Part shown: positions 51,052-60,207 of the stretch, piece after piece
How positions within the stretch are numbered: the stretch's first letter is position 1
Layout of the letters: the number at the start of each line of letters is the position of its first letter
Source of the DNA: Candidatus Acidiferrales bacterium
GTDB taxonomy: Bacteria; Acidobacteriota; Terriglobia; Acidiferrales; UBA7541
Direction of reading: 5' to 3'
Assembly (NCBI GenBank): GCA_030037775.1
Contig: JASHQB010000038.1
Coordinates: 1 to 64,000, forward strand
DNA length: 64,000 nucleotides
The notes under the pieces: model-generated
Databases searched by the model: none
The model's input: the letters and a program-made list of their open reading frames with translations, nothing else
Told to the model about the DNA's origin: nothing
Position numbers and translations under genes: made by a program

Positions 51052-52263
51052 TCATGAATGTCTTGCGGCGCGGTGCGATCCGCTGTCGCGCGAACTCTGC
51101 GCGGAAGGAGCAGCGCGGAGGCGGGCGAGCGCCCAGGCGGCATGTTCGGCGAGAAGCGCGTCTTCTGCCGAGGCGAGTTTCTCAAGATGCTGCACGATAC
51201 ACGGATACGCCGGATTTTCAGGGGTGATGGCGGAGTTTCCCAATGCCACGCAGGCGTTGCGGAGCAGACCGCGCCACTTGGCGCGTTTGACCGGACTGGC
51301 GCGAAAGACACGGCGAAATTCGTCTTCGGTGAGAGACACGAGCCATTCGAGGACAGGCATGAAGAGTGAAACATCCTCCGAAACGGAAGATTCTGCGCGG
51401 GCATGAACGACGCCGGCCGTGATCTGGCGGGGAAGAAATTCCGCGAGCGGCGTAGGCGGGGATTTGCGATTCCAGGGGCAAACGTCCTGGCAGATGTCGC
51501 AGCCGAAAACCATCGGGCCCATGGCGGGACGGAATTCCTCGGGAATGGCGCCGCGAAGCTCGATGGTGAGATACGAGATGCAGCGGCGGGCGTCGAGGAC
51601 ATAGGGAGCAGCGAAGGCGCCGGTAGGACAAGCGTCGATGCAACGGGTGCAGGTGCCGCACAAATCCCGGGGCGGCGCGTGCTCAGCCGCCAGCGTGGGA
51701 GCGAGGTCCAAATCGGTGAGGATCACACCAAGAAAAAGCCAGGAACCGAGCTGCTGGTTGATCAAACAGGTGTTTTTTGCGAGCCAGCCGAGACCGGCGT
51801 GTTTGGCAGCGAGGCGTTCGAGGACCGGGCCGGTATCGACGTAGACGCGGGACTGAAAATCCTGATGGAGTTCAGAGCGGAGCCAGGACTCGAGCTGCTC
51901 AAGCCTGGGCTTCAGCACGTCGTGATAATCGTGGCCCCAGGCGTAGCGAGAGATCCAGGCGCGCGGGGCGGAGGATGCGCCATCGCTGCATGCTTGACTC
52001 GCAAACGCGGCGGTGGAATACGGCGGCGCGGTGTTGTAGTTGAGCGCGCAGACGATCACCGAACGCGCGCTGGGCAAGACGCCGGAGACGCTGTGGCGGC
52101 GCGCGTCGTGGAGGTAGCGCATTTCGCCGGCGTATCCGCGGGCGAGCCACTCCGGCAAATGCTCCGGCTCGCCGTAATTTTCCGCTGGGGCCACGCCGCA
52201 GAGATCGAAGCCGATGGCGCGGGCTTGCTGGGCAAGCCGAGCGGTGATGGAGGCATCCAACAT
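51052..52263 (-). CDS. queG: Epoxyqueuosine reductase
   Basis: Start set at ATG 52263 (MLDASITARLAQQARAIG); a TTG at 52281 is in frame. 403 residues. N-terminal cobalamin-binding part (VIVCALNYNT, ISRYAWGHDYHDVLKPRL, VDTGPVLERLAAKHAGLGW), two 4Fe-4S clusters in CGTCTRCIDACPTGAF and CDICQDVCPWN, and a C-terminal HEAT-like helical pair. It reduces epoxyqueuosine to queuosine in tRNA, with cobalamin. The protein ends in a Ser/Arg-rich tail not needed for activity. Confidence 0.93.
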   Translation of the reverse strand: MLDASITARLAQQARAIGFDLCGVAPAENYGEPEHLPEWLARGYAGEMRYLHDARRHSVSGVLPSARSVIVCALNYNTAPPYSTAAFASQACSDGASSAPRAWISRYAWGHDYHDVLKPRLEQLESWLRSELHQDFQSRVYVDTGPVLERLAAKHAGLGWLAKNTCLINQQLGSWLFLGVILTDLDLAPTLAAEHAPPRDLCGTCTRCIDACPTGAFAAPYVLDARRCISYLTIELRGAIPEEFRPAMGPMVFGCDICQDVCPWNRKSPPTPLAEFLPRQITAGVVHARAESSVSEDVSLFMPVLEWLVSLTEDEFRRVFRASPVKRAKWRGLLRNACVALGNSAITPENPAYPCIVQHLEKLASAEDALLAEHAAWALARLRAAPSAQSSRDSGSHRAARHS

Positions 52264-52381
52264 GCCGCTATGATGCACCAAGTGCCGACGGCTTGGCTGC
52301 GCTATCTAATGGTGCCGATGCGGAGGAACAGCGGACGCTTGCGCTGGTGCGGGCGCTTATCCATTGATACAATCGCCAGCC

Positions 52382-53518
52382 ATGGCAAACTGGCGGCAAA
52401 TCCAAGGGCGTATTCGCAGGGCGCGCACCAGCAGCGATCCCGCGGGCAAGCTGAACGAACTGTTTCAGAAGACCCGCGACGCGATGGTGGCGTTCGAGGC
52501 CGGGACAGTGGAAGAAAAGGCCGGGCGAAGCGACGATGCGATTCGCTGGTACACGATTGCCGCACAACGTTTTCGGCGCGCGGATTGGCGGCAAAAGGCC
52601 GCAGAAGCGCTGACGCGGCTGGGCGCGTCTGTGCCGGAAGAAACGGTTTCGGCGGCGGGAAATTCGCCGTCCCGCACGGACAACGGCAATGGTGAGAGCG
52701 GCGCAAGCGTAGCGGCAGAGGCGCCATTTGATGCTGGAGGCGCCAGTGCGGACACCGGTGAAAGGGCTGAGCGCGAAATGGCTTCCGAGGCCGCGATGGC
52801 GGGCGGGCCAAGCACGTCGACTGTGACGCGTGCTGCGGGCGAGCACACGCGACGCAGACGGGGACGGCGCGGAGGGCGGCGCCACCGGCGCGGCGGAGCT
52901 CGCGACGCCGGGGCGAAGGCCGGCGCACCGCACGCGCATACGACGTTGCATGGTGAGCAGCCGCACATGAGATCGGTGGCCGCGAGCGAGGAAGAAACAA
53001 GTTCGACGGAAAGCGCTCCCGCCAGCGAGGGAATCGCAGCCGCGGCAGCGCGGTTCGTCCCCGAACCCACCGGGGCGTTTGTGGAACGCGCGACGTATAT
53101 ACGCGCGGGCGACCCGGCGCTGGCTTCACGATTTGCGCAACTGGAATCGCTGCTGCGGCGGCTGATTTCCTCGCCGCTGCATCGCCTGGATGAAGTGGAG
53201 GATGCGCCGGCCGGACCTGGGGTGTTCCTGCTGTCGGATTCCGACCTGATGACGAATTACTACATCGAGGCGTGCAAAACGCTGCGCATCGGCACCAGCC
53301 AATTGGCGCGCGCAGGACGTGCAGGGCGCGGCGCGCGGTCGGAGGGCAAAACCTCGCTGCGCAGCCAACTGGCCGAGCATCTGGAGATTAATGACACGCA
53401 GGTGAGCGACTACCTGCGCAAGCACTGCGTGGTGCGGTGGCTGCAACTGGATGAAGACGCCGCGCACGTGGCGCATTTCGCGATTGCGTTGCTGCGGCCA
53501 GCGCTCAACGCCGAGTAG
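52382..53518 (+). CDS. Arg/Gly-rich protein with possible degenerate GIY-YIG C-terminal domain
   Basis: Start set at ATG 52382 (MANWRQIQGRIRRA). 378 residues in three parts: an N-terminal helical region with a TPR-like pair (DAMVAFEAGTVEEKAGRSDD, AIRWYTIAAQRFRRADWRQK), a disordered Ser/Gly/Ala middle with an RGG-like block (TRRRRGRRGGRRHRRGGARD at about 155-175), and a C-terminal domain from about 220 (PGVFLLSDSDLMTNYYIEAC, then SLRSQLAEHLEINDTQVSDY and AHFAIALLRPALN). The strand-strand-helix order and the final LRPALN recall GIY-YIG nucleases, but the YIG is not evident and the catalytic Arg/Glu set cannot be confirmed. RNA or DNA binding is plausible. Confidence 0.5.
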   Translation: MANWRQIQGRIRRARTSSDPAGKLNELFQKTRDAMVAFEAGTVEEKAGRSDDAIRWYTIAAQRFRRADWRQKAAEALTRLGASVPEETVSAAGNSPSRTDNGNGESGASVAAEAPFDAGGASADTGERAEREMASEAAMAGGPSTSTVTRAAGEHTRRRRGRRGGRRHRRGGARDAGAKAGAPHAHTTLHGEQPHMRSVAASEEETSSTESAPASEGIAAAAARFVPEPTGAFVERATYIRAGDPALASRFAQLESLLRRLISSPLHRLDEVEDAPAGPGVFLLSDSDLMTNYYIEACKTLRIGTSQLARAGRAGRGARSEGKTSLRSQLAEHLEINDTQVSDYLRKHCVVRWLQLDEDAAHVAHFAIALLRPALNAE

Positions 53519-53532
53519 CGAACTTCGGAAAG

Positions 53533-53570
53533 AAAGAGGCCCTGATGGCTCGAGCCATCAGGGCCTCTTT
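53533..53570. terminator. Bidirectional terminator between convergent genes
   Basis: A perfect 38-base palindrome, arms of 19 bases beginning AAAGAGGCCCTGATGG, with T-runs on both strands. It lies between the stop codons of the Arg/Gly-rich protein and the TonB-dependent receptor. Confidence 0.9.
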
Positions 53571-53605
53571 TCATTCTTGGGCTGCAACCGCTGCGTTCAA
53601 GGGCC

Positions 53606-56600
53606 TCAGAAGGAGAAGTGCAAGCCCAACTGCAGGAAGCGCGGGCTACCGACGGTGTGCTGAATAACCCCCAGGCTGCCCTCTGGCGGGATTGAAGGCG
53701 GACCTTCGTAATAGGGGAAGAAGTCCACGTCGTTGTTTGGGTCATCGAAATCGGGATGGTTGAATATGTTAAAGGCATCGGCTTCAAAGCGCAGAGTGTA
53801 ACGCTCTTTGATTGGAAATTGCTTGGCCAGCCCCATATCGAAGCGCGTCTGGAAAGGACCGCGGAAAATATTACGTCCCGTATTCCCGAAGAGCGACTCG
53901 TAAAGATCGCAGCCGGAAGCGTCGCACGGCGGAACTCCGTTCGTGCCGGGGGCGACGAATTGCGGTGCAAAGTCCGCAGCATTGAGCACGGGAGTCGCGG
54001 CATTGACACCGAGAGTGCCCTGTAGCTGCGCTTGCTTAGCGGTTACGCCGGGCACGAGGGGTACGATCGGGTTTGTAATCTCATCGTCAGTACCGAAATA
54101 CAAGCTGCCCACCGAACCCGAATAATCGTAAACGCTATACGGCTCGCCGCTTTCTGCTACGGTCTGCCCGCTGATAACCCATCCGTTGACCACGTAGCCC
54201 AATCCTTCGTTCTTTGTCACCGTGGGAATGGCGTAGCTGTAATTGATGAGAAAAACGTGGGTTTGATCGAAATCCGAGGAAGCATAGCCGGACTTGGGAT
54301 CGAGCGCGTTGTTTCCATTGAAGAATAGGCCCAGCCCGCTCTGCTCGTCGAGCGAATGCGACCAGGTATACGCACCAGTTAATTGCAACCCGAAAGACAT
54401 GCGTTTGTGTACCTGCGCCTGCAGAGCATCGTAATTGGAGATGCCCTCCGCCTCGTAGAGGACTGAGTTCATGTCGTAGCCAATATAGGGCACGCGAACC
54501 GGAGCGTTGCCGGAATACTCGTTTGTGTAGATGGGTTCGTTGTCGAGGCAGGTGGTGTAGCAGTTGGCCGGCGATAGAGGGCTAGTACCGCCATAAGAGG
54601 AGGTTTGGCCGTTGACTGGATTCGTTGGCGTGGCGATTTCCGGCTGGTTGAACGGAATCGGCAGCACTTCATGCGTGCCGTGGTTGCCTACGTAGCCCAG
54701 TTCGAACATCCAGTTGTTGGTGGCTTGGTATTGCAAGTCGAGGGTCCAGTTCTGCGTATAAGGGAGCTTATTGTTGGCGTCATAGCCGCCAAACAGGAAA
54801 GGCCCAAAGAGATTGCCGGTCGGCCAGCATCCCGGGAAACCACATTCGGTCTGCGCCAAATTGGGAAGCAAGGCAAGAAAACCGGCGGCGGTGGCTGGCA
54901 GCGGTGGTGGCAGCGCCGTCCCGTAAGGCTCCGAGAGATTGGCTCCCTTTGCAGCAGCAATCGGCTCGACGAACGGCGGCGCCAGCGTCACGCCAAATGG
55001 CCCGTTGAAGCCCGCTCCCGCGCTAGGCGAAAGGTAACTGAAAAATTCGCCGCGGTCATAGTAGATGCCATAACCGGCCCGGACGGTCAGTTTGGTGAGA
55101 GGCGACCAGGCGATTCCGATACGCGGAGCAAAACCCCACTGGTGATGGTTCATCAGCGTATCGCTGGCACCGGGGGTAGCTGCGGTCGGGTTGTTGCCGG
55201 CAATTTCCAGCCCGGAATTGGTGATGGTATCGCTGGCTGCATCGTATGAATAGAGACTCGGATCAAAGGCGGTCAGGTGGCCATATTTCTCCGAGAGCGG
55301 CCCGTCGAAATCCCAACGCAGACCGTAGGTGACCGTCAGATTGCTGCGAAGCTTGAAATTATCGTTGCCGTAGAGGCCCGCGGTATCCGACCGATAATAG
55401 CGAGAAGCGGAGCCCTCGAACGCATCTCCGCCGTGAACGTCGCCTTCCAGGAGAGTGAGGAAGGAAGTGAAGTCGAGCGTGTCGGTGCTCGTGTTATTGT
55501 TGATGATATTCAGCTGGGTGTGCTCCCACATACCGCCAAAGCTGAAAGTGTGCCGCCCTCGCACCCAATTCACAGTCGATCCGTATTCCCACTGATTCTG
55601 GAACATGCCGGCGTTGCCAAAACTGGTGCTGGGGCCGAACTCCAAGCCCTCCTCGATCTGCGGATCCGCGGTGGTGATATCAAACTGCGGGAATGTCGCT
55701 GAACCTGGTAGGGTGATGCCTTCTTCGCCCGGAGTGAAAGCGGCCTGAGTGTTCGCGTAAGCGCGCAGGCGGGTAAAACCAACGTGCTGTTCCCAGGTAA
55801 GGTTTGGAGACAGCACGGTCGTGTTGGCGAGGGAGACTACCTGGCTGCCGGCCGCGAGTTCTTGGGGAAAGCCGAGCAAAGAGCCCACTGCGCCGAATGG
55901 GTTGGTGGTCGGGTCATCCTGGAAATAATATCTTCCGGACAATCGATCCCTGTCACTGACCTGGTAATCCACATCACCAATGGCCTGGTAAACCCTCGAC
56001 TGGGTATTCGGCCCTCGTATCACGGCATCGTAGCCGAGGTTTACCGCCTCGGTTACATTCGTGATTTGCGGGGCTGGGATCAGATATTGCCCGTTGGCGA
56101 GTTTGGCGTTTAACAGATTACTTGCGGCGGGATTAATCGTGCCGGAAAAGCATGCCGGTTGCCCGGTGGTACCGCAAGTCCCGGTTGGATCGATAAAGTA
56201 GTTCGCGGCAGCAATCAATCCAGCGTTGCTGCGGTCGTTGGTAAGGCCGAGGGGTACGGTCGTGTCCTTGGTAGAGGCGGCCTGATCCGCGATATTCACG
56301 CCTTGATAGGATCCGAAGAAGAACAATCTGTTATGGATAATTGGTCCGCCGAGGGTGCCTCCGTACTGATTCCGATTAAGGTATGGTTTGGGAAGCAGCG
56401 GCTGCCCAGCGCTGTTCCTGCCGGTGGCGTTGTAGAAGAACGGGGTTGCGTTCATAGCGCTGTTCTGGAACTGCTCCCAAGCGGATCCGTGGAGATTGTT
56501 GGTGCCTGATTTGGTGTCCACGCTGATTTGCGCGCCGCTGTTGTTGCCCTGGGTCGCGTCGTACATCGAGGCATTTACGGTGATCTCCTGGATGGCGTCG

Positions 56601-57370
56601 GGAGGGGGGGTAGGGAGCGCTTGGCCGATTGCGCCATACACGGAAGTGCTCGTGAGGATCTGCCCGCCCGCCCCAAAATTCTCGCCAGTATTGAGGACGA
56701 AGCGGTTCTCTCCCACTTGGCTGGTGGAGTTTCCGTTGAACAGGTTGTTCGTGCCGGTACCGTTCAAGGAAAAGCTATTGCTGGTGTCGCGGTTTCCGTT
56801 GGCAAAAATCGCCTGGTTACCAAGGCCGGTATTGGATCCATCGCCGCCCAAGAAATCGGCGTGAACGCCGGGGCTCAGAATCGCGAGTTGCGTGAAGCTG
56901 CCCGTTCCTAGAGGCGTGTTCTGGATGGTCGTGGTGTCCACGACGTATCCGTTGGTGGTGTCGGTTTGGTTCATGAGGGGCGTGCCTTGGACCTCGACGG
57001 TGGTGGAGATCTCGCCCGGCTGGAGCGCGGTATTCACCGTAGTCGCACGATTGCCCTGCACGATAATTTGCGTGTGGGTTTCCGTCTTGAAACCTTCCTT
57101 GGAAATGGTGACGCTATAAGTGCCGATGGGGAGATCGACGATGCTGAAGGAGCCGTCGCCCTCAGTGGTGGCCTTCACAGTCAAGCCTGTGCCGAGGTTC
57201 TTTGCTTCCACCTGGGCTTTGGAAATCACAGCGCCCGAGGCATCCGTGATCGTGCCATTGATAGCGCCAAGAGTTTGCTGCGCCCGGGCAGGCTTAGAGC
57301 ACAGGGCACACAGCGCGATTGCACACACCAGGCAGACGAAAATCAATTGGCCAACTTGCTTTTTCATCAT
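53606..57370 (-). CDS. TonB-dependent receptor-like outer-membrane protein with carboxypeptidase-regulatory domain
   Basis: 1254 residues from ATG 57370 (GAGAGAAAA upstream). Signal peptide (VCLVCAIALCALCSKPARAQ), an N-terminal CarboxypepD-regulatory domain (about 35-115: INGTITDASGAVISKAQVEA, SIVDLPIGTYSVTISKEGFK), a plug (TTTIQNTPLGTGSFTQLAIL, GNRDTSNSFSLNGTGTNNL), and a long beta-barrel ending in a C-terminal Phe (LQLGLHFSF), as required for BAM assembly. This Oar-type group is expanded in acidobacteria and is thought to import plant-derived polymers or peptides. Neighbour direction is divergent from the Tes-like enzyme. Confidence 0.92.
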   Translation of the reverse strand: MMKKQVGQLIFVCLVCAIALCALCSKPARAQQTLGAINGTITDASGAVISKAQVEAKNLGTGLTVKATTEGDGSFSIVDLPIGTYSVTISKEGFKTETHTQIIVQGNRATTVNTALQPGEISTTVEVQGTPLMNQTDTTNGYVVDTTTIQNTPLGTGSFTQLAILSPGVHADFLGGDGSNTGLGNQAIFANGNRDTSNSFSLNGTGTNNLFNGNSTSQVGENRFVLNTGENFGAGGQILTSTSVYGAIGQALPTPPPDAIQEITVNASMYDATQGNNSGAQISVDTKSGTNNLHGSAWEQFQNSAMNATPFFYNATGRNSAGQPLLPKPYLNRNQYGGTLGGPIIHNRLFFFGSYQGVNIADQAASTKDTTVPLGLTNDRSNAGLIAAANYFIDPTGTCGTTGQPACFSGTINPAASNLLNAKLANGQYLIPAPQITNVTEAVNLGYDAVIRGPNTQSRVYQAIGDVDYQVSDRDRLSGRYYFQDDPTTNPFGAVGSLLGFPQELAAGSQVVSLANTTVLSPNLTWEQHVGFTRLRAYANTQAAFTPGEEGITLPGSATFPQFDITTADPQIEEGLEFGPSTSFGNAGMFQNQWEYGSTVNWVRGRHTFSFGGMWEHTQLNIINNNTSTDTLDFTSFLTLLEGDVHGGDAFEGSASRYYRSDTAGLYGNDNFKLRSNLTVTYGLRWDFDGPLSEKYGHLTAFDPSLYSYDAASDTITNSGLEIAGNNPTAATPGASDTLMNHHQWGFAPRIGIAWSPLTKLTVRAGYGIYYDRGEFFSYLSPSAGAGFNGPFGVTLAPPFVEPIAAAKGANLSEPYGTALPPPLPATAAGFLALLPNLAQTECGFPGCWPTGNLFGPFLFGGYDANNKLPYTQNWTLDLQYQATNNWMFELGYVGNHGTHEVLPIPFNQPEIATPTNPVNGQTSSYGGTSPLSPANCYTTCLDNEPIYTNEYSGNAPVRVPYIGYDMNSVLYEAEGISNYDALQAQVHKRMSFGLQLTGAYTWSHSLDEQSGLGLFFNGNNALDPKSGYASSDFDQTHVFLINYSYAIPTVTKNEGLGYVVNGWVISGQTVAESGEPYSVYDYSGSVGSLYFGTDDEITNPIVPLVPGVTAKQAQLQGTLGVNAATPVLNAADFAPQFVAPGTNGVPPCDASGCDLYESLFGNTGRNIFRGPFQTRFDMGLAKQFPIKERYTLRFEADAFNIFNHPDFDDPNNDVDFFPYYEGPPSIPPEGSLGVIQHTVGSPRFLQLGLHFSF

Positions 57371-57879
57371 TTTTCTCTCCGACACACCTGTTTAGTCTGG
57401 CGACGCGTTTTACTATCAGTTACGCCAGCCGGTCAAGCCGTCCTGTGGATATCTCTGCCTGATTCGGCGGGGGATGCGTTGCAGATATGGCAGACGGCTT
57501 ATAAAAAGCCACATCGGTGCGCTTTCATCCCAGCTTCCGCGGCAAGCGATTGTTATTGGTGACGATTAACGGTTTGTGTCCAGTCCATTACGCGGATGTG
57601 AATACTGGATTTGGGGCTCTTTTTGACGCAAAATCGACGCCCTGGGGCGTCGCCGTTGGCTGCCTAAACCTGCCGTTTAACCCCTGTGACAACCGTTTGG
57701 ATGTTTGGGCTGGACGAAACGGGTCTGAGCCTGCAAACTATGGGTGGGTAAAGATTTAGGGGGAAGTTGTCTGTACGGGCAGTCCGCATGGGCAGCTTGA
57801 ATATCATCTTTAGCTAAATTAGATTTCGCTAAAACGCTGCAGTTCTCTGTGTGACTGAGGAAAGAGAGGTCTGCGAACA
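57371..57879. other. Divergent intergenic region between receptor and radical-SAM gene
   Basis: No gene is supported. It holds a small hairpin CGACGCC-CTGG-GGCGTCG (57635-57652) and a possible promoter toward the radical-SAM gene, TTGAAT (57797-57802) and TAGATT (57820-57825), 17 bases apart. Confidence 0.4.
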
Positions 57880-60078
57880 ATGGGATCATTGACAGTTCGT
57901 AACCGCATGTGGAAATCATTGGACTGGGTGATGTGCAAGAGCGCTGGCGTCGCCTTCGATACCATTCAGTTTTTCAATAAATACAATCCTAATCCGTCGT
58001 TCACACCGAAGTGGTCGGACAAGCCCATGCTGAAGTCATGGGAGAAGAGCAAGCCCACGCTGGGCTGGCCGCGCACCACGGACTCGCTGTGCCCGGGATG
58101 CGTCAAGGATGCGCGCGAAGCCATTATCAATGGCAAAAAGGACTGGACGGACCTGGTTCACGAGAAGGTGGGCGAGATCAAGGCGCAGATTGTCGAGCGC
58201 GACGGCCAGGTCTGGATGGTGAAGGAGTGCCCCATCCACGGCAAATGCGAAGACCTGATGGCTGTCGATGCCAAGTTCCTGGAATGGATTGAGAAGAATT
58301 TCCCCGGGCGCGACATCCCGGCGCACAACGACGAAGACCTGCACAAGCACGGTTCGAGCACGGTGCGCTATGGCCGCGGAGCGGTGCTTACCGTCGACCT
58401 GACCAACCGCTGCAACATGATGTGCGACCCGTGCTTCATGGACGCCAATCAAGTTGGCTATGTGCACGAGTTGAGCTGGGAGGAAGTGCAGGAAATCCTG
58501 GACAACGCTCTGAGGATCAAGCCGCGGCGGCAGATGTCGGTGCAGTTCTCCGGCGGCGAGCCGACCATGAGCCCGTACTTCATCGACGCGGTGCGATATG
58601 CGCGCAAGGTGGGGTACAACAGCGTGCAGGCCGCGACGAATGGCATCGAGTTCGCCAAGAGCAAGGAGTTCTCTAAGAAAGCCTTCGAGGCGGGCTTGCG
58701 CTATGCGTATTTGCAATTCGACGGCATCGGCAACGACGCGAACAGCCACCGGCAGGTGGGTAACCTGTTCGACGTGAAGCTGCGCGCCATCGAAAACATG
58801 CACGAGGCGGGCATCGAAATCGTGCTGGTGACGACCATCGTCAACAACGTGAACAACGATCAAGTGGGGCCGATCGTCAAGTTTGCGATGGAAAACCCGA
58901 AGAAAATCGCGTTCGTGTCGTTTCAGCCGGTTTCGTTCACGGGCCGCGACGAAGACATCACGCCCGAGCGCCGCATGCGGCAACGCTATACGCTTTCGCA
59001 TCTGGCCAAGGACGTCAGCGAGCAAGTGGGCAAGATCGAGCCGACGCGGGACTGGTTCCCGCTGTCGTTCATCGCGCCGTTTTCGAACTTCTCCGACCAC
59101 GTCCACGGGCCGGACGCCATGTGGGGATCGCTCTCGTGCGGATGCCACCCCAATTGCGGGGTAGGCACGGCAATGATGGTCCACAAAGAGACCAAGGAGT
59201 GGGCGCCGATTTCCCGCTTCTTGAACGCCACGCAGCTGGTGAAGGATGTAAACGGCATCACCGACGCGGCACGCGGAAAGAAGTTCTCGGCGTTCATGCT
59301 GGCGCTGGCGATGCTCAAGAACTACAGCCCGTTTGAGGCGCCGCCGAATCTGCGAATCAAGGACATTTTGAAGAAATTCGACAAGACCTGGGCGGTTTCG
59401 AAGAACTCGGACAAGAAGTATGGCCGCACGAATCCGAACCGTACGTACGAAGACGCGATGAAGCGCCGTTCGGAAGATCCGTGGAATATGCTGTTTATCG
59501 CCGGCATGTGGTTCCAGGACCTTTTCAACTATGATTTCCGCCGCACGGAAATGTGCATCATTCCGTACGCCACGCAGCAGGGCGAGATTTCCTTCTGCGC
59601 GTACAACACGGGCATCGGCTGGCGGAAAATTATCGAGAACATGCACAAGAACGCGACCGTCGCGCAGTGGTACAAGGAGCACGGCCGGCACGAAATCTAC
59701 GCCAAGGGCAAGAAAGTCAATCTGGAGCATTACGAGCACTCGCTCAAGGTTGACGCCACGGACGCCGCGCGCGTCCGGCATCTGGAGCACGACATTCCGC
59801 TCACGGCGGCCGAAGAGGATCGCGCACGGCGTCGCCAGGCCATGGAAGAGGCGGCCAAGGTTCGCGCGATTTACGAGGAGTTGGTGCTCAAGCGGCCCAA
59901 GGAAGAAGTGGTGCAGATTGGCTCGCTGACAGCGATGAAGACGGCGGTTCCGGGGACCATTGCGAAGCCCGTGCAGATCGAGGGCGCCAATGGGAACGGG
60001 AATGGCCACGCGAATGGCAATGGCAACGGAGCGGCTAAGACAGTTGAAGCCGAACCGGAGCACGTCGCCGGCGACTAG
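57880..60078 (+). CDS. Radical-SAM enzyme resembling tetraether lipid synthase (Tes)
   Basis: 732 residues. The rSAM triad is C178, C182 and C185 in LTNRCNMMCDPC, with GGEP at 225-228 and later AdoMet-binding blocks (YLQFDGIGN, VLVTTIVNNVN). Additional Cys sets, C71/C74 (DSLCPGC) and C117/C123 (ECPIHGKC), could form a rubredoxin-like site, and C420/C422/C426 (LSCGCHPNCGVG) plus later Cys could hold another cluster. Tes enzymes, which join lipid tails to make membrane-spanning ethers, have three 4Fe-4S clusters and a rubredoxin-like iron; the layout here fits. Acidobacteria make iso-diabolic acid and related membrane-spanning lipids, so this is a candidate for that coupling. The C-terminus is a Gly/Asn-rich tail (GNGNGHANGNGNGA). 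Confidence 0.8.
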   Translation: MGSLTVRNRMWKSLDWVMCKSAGVAFDTIQFFNKYNPNPSFTPKWSDKPMLKSWEKSKPTLGWPRTTDSLCPGCVKDAREAIINGKKDWTDLVHEKVGEIKAQIVERDGQVWMVKECPIHGKCEDLMAVDAKFLEWIEKNFPGRDIPAHNDEDLHKHGSSTVRYGRGAVLTVDLTNRCNMMCDPCFMDANQVGYVHELSWEEVQEILDNALRIKPRRQMSVQFSGGEPTMSPYFIDAVRYARKVGYNSVQAATNGIEFAKSKEFSKKAFEAGLRYAYLQFDGIGNDANSHRQVGNLFDVKLRAIENMHEAGIEIVLVTTIVNNVNNDQVGPIVKFAMENPKKIAFVSFQPVSFTGRDEDITPERRMRQRYTLSHLAKDVSEQVGKIEPTRDWFPLSFIAPFSNFSDHVHGPDAMWGSLSCGCHPNCGVGTAMMVHKETKEWAPISRFLNATQLVKDVNGITDAARGKKFSAFMLALAMLKNYSPFEAPPNLRIKDILKKFDKTWAVSKNSDKKYGRTNPNRTYEDAMKRRSEDPWNMLFIAGMWFQDLFNYDFRRTEMCIIPYATQQGEISFCAYNTGIGWRKIIENMHKNATVAQWYKEHGRHEIYAKGKKVNLEHYEHSLKVDATDAARVRHLEHDIPLTAAEEDRARRRQAMEEAAKVRAIYEELVLKRPKEEVVQIGSLTAMKTAVPGTIAKPVQIEGANGNGNGHANGNGNGAAKTVEAEPEHVAGD

Positions 60079-60109
60079 GTCAGCTTCGATTTACAATGCA
60101 GCGTTGTGA

Positions 60110-60142
60110 AACGGCCTCGACCCAGCACCGAGGCCGTTTTCT
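60110..60142 (+). terminator. Rho-independent terminator of the Tes-like gene
   Basis: AACGGCCTCG (60110-60119) pairs with CGAGGCCGTT (60129-60138), 9-base loop, followed by TTCTTTTC. Confidence 0.82.
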
Positions 60143-60207
60143 TTTCTACGTGATGCGTGTGGATTCGCTGCTAAAATCCTCCTTCCTTTCGTTGTAGAAT
60201 CCTCGGC

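Noticed and set aside
58036-60063. A 675-codon open frame on the minus strand opposite the radical-SAM gene
   Set aside because: The translation is a mirror of a conserved enzyme and has no motif; long antisense frames are common at this GC content.
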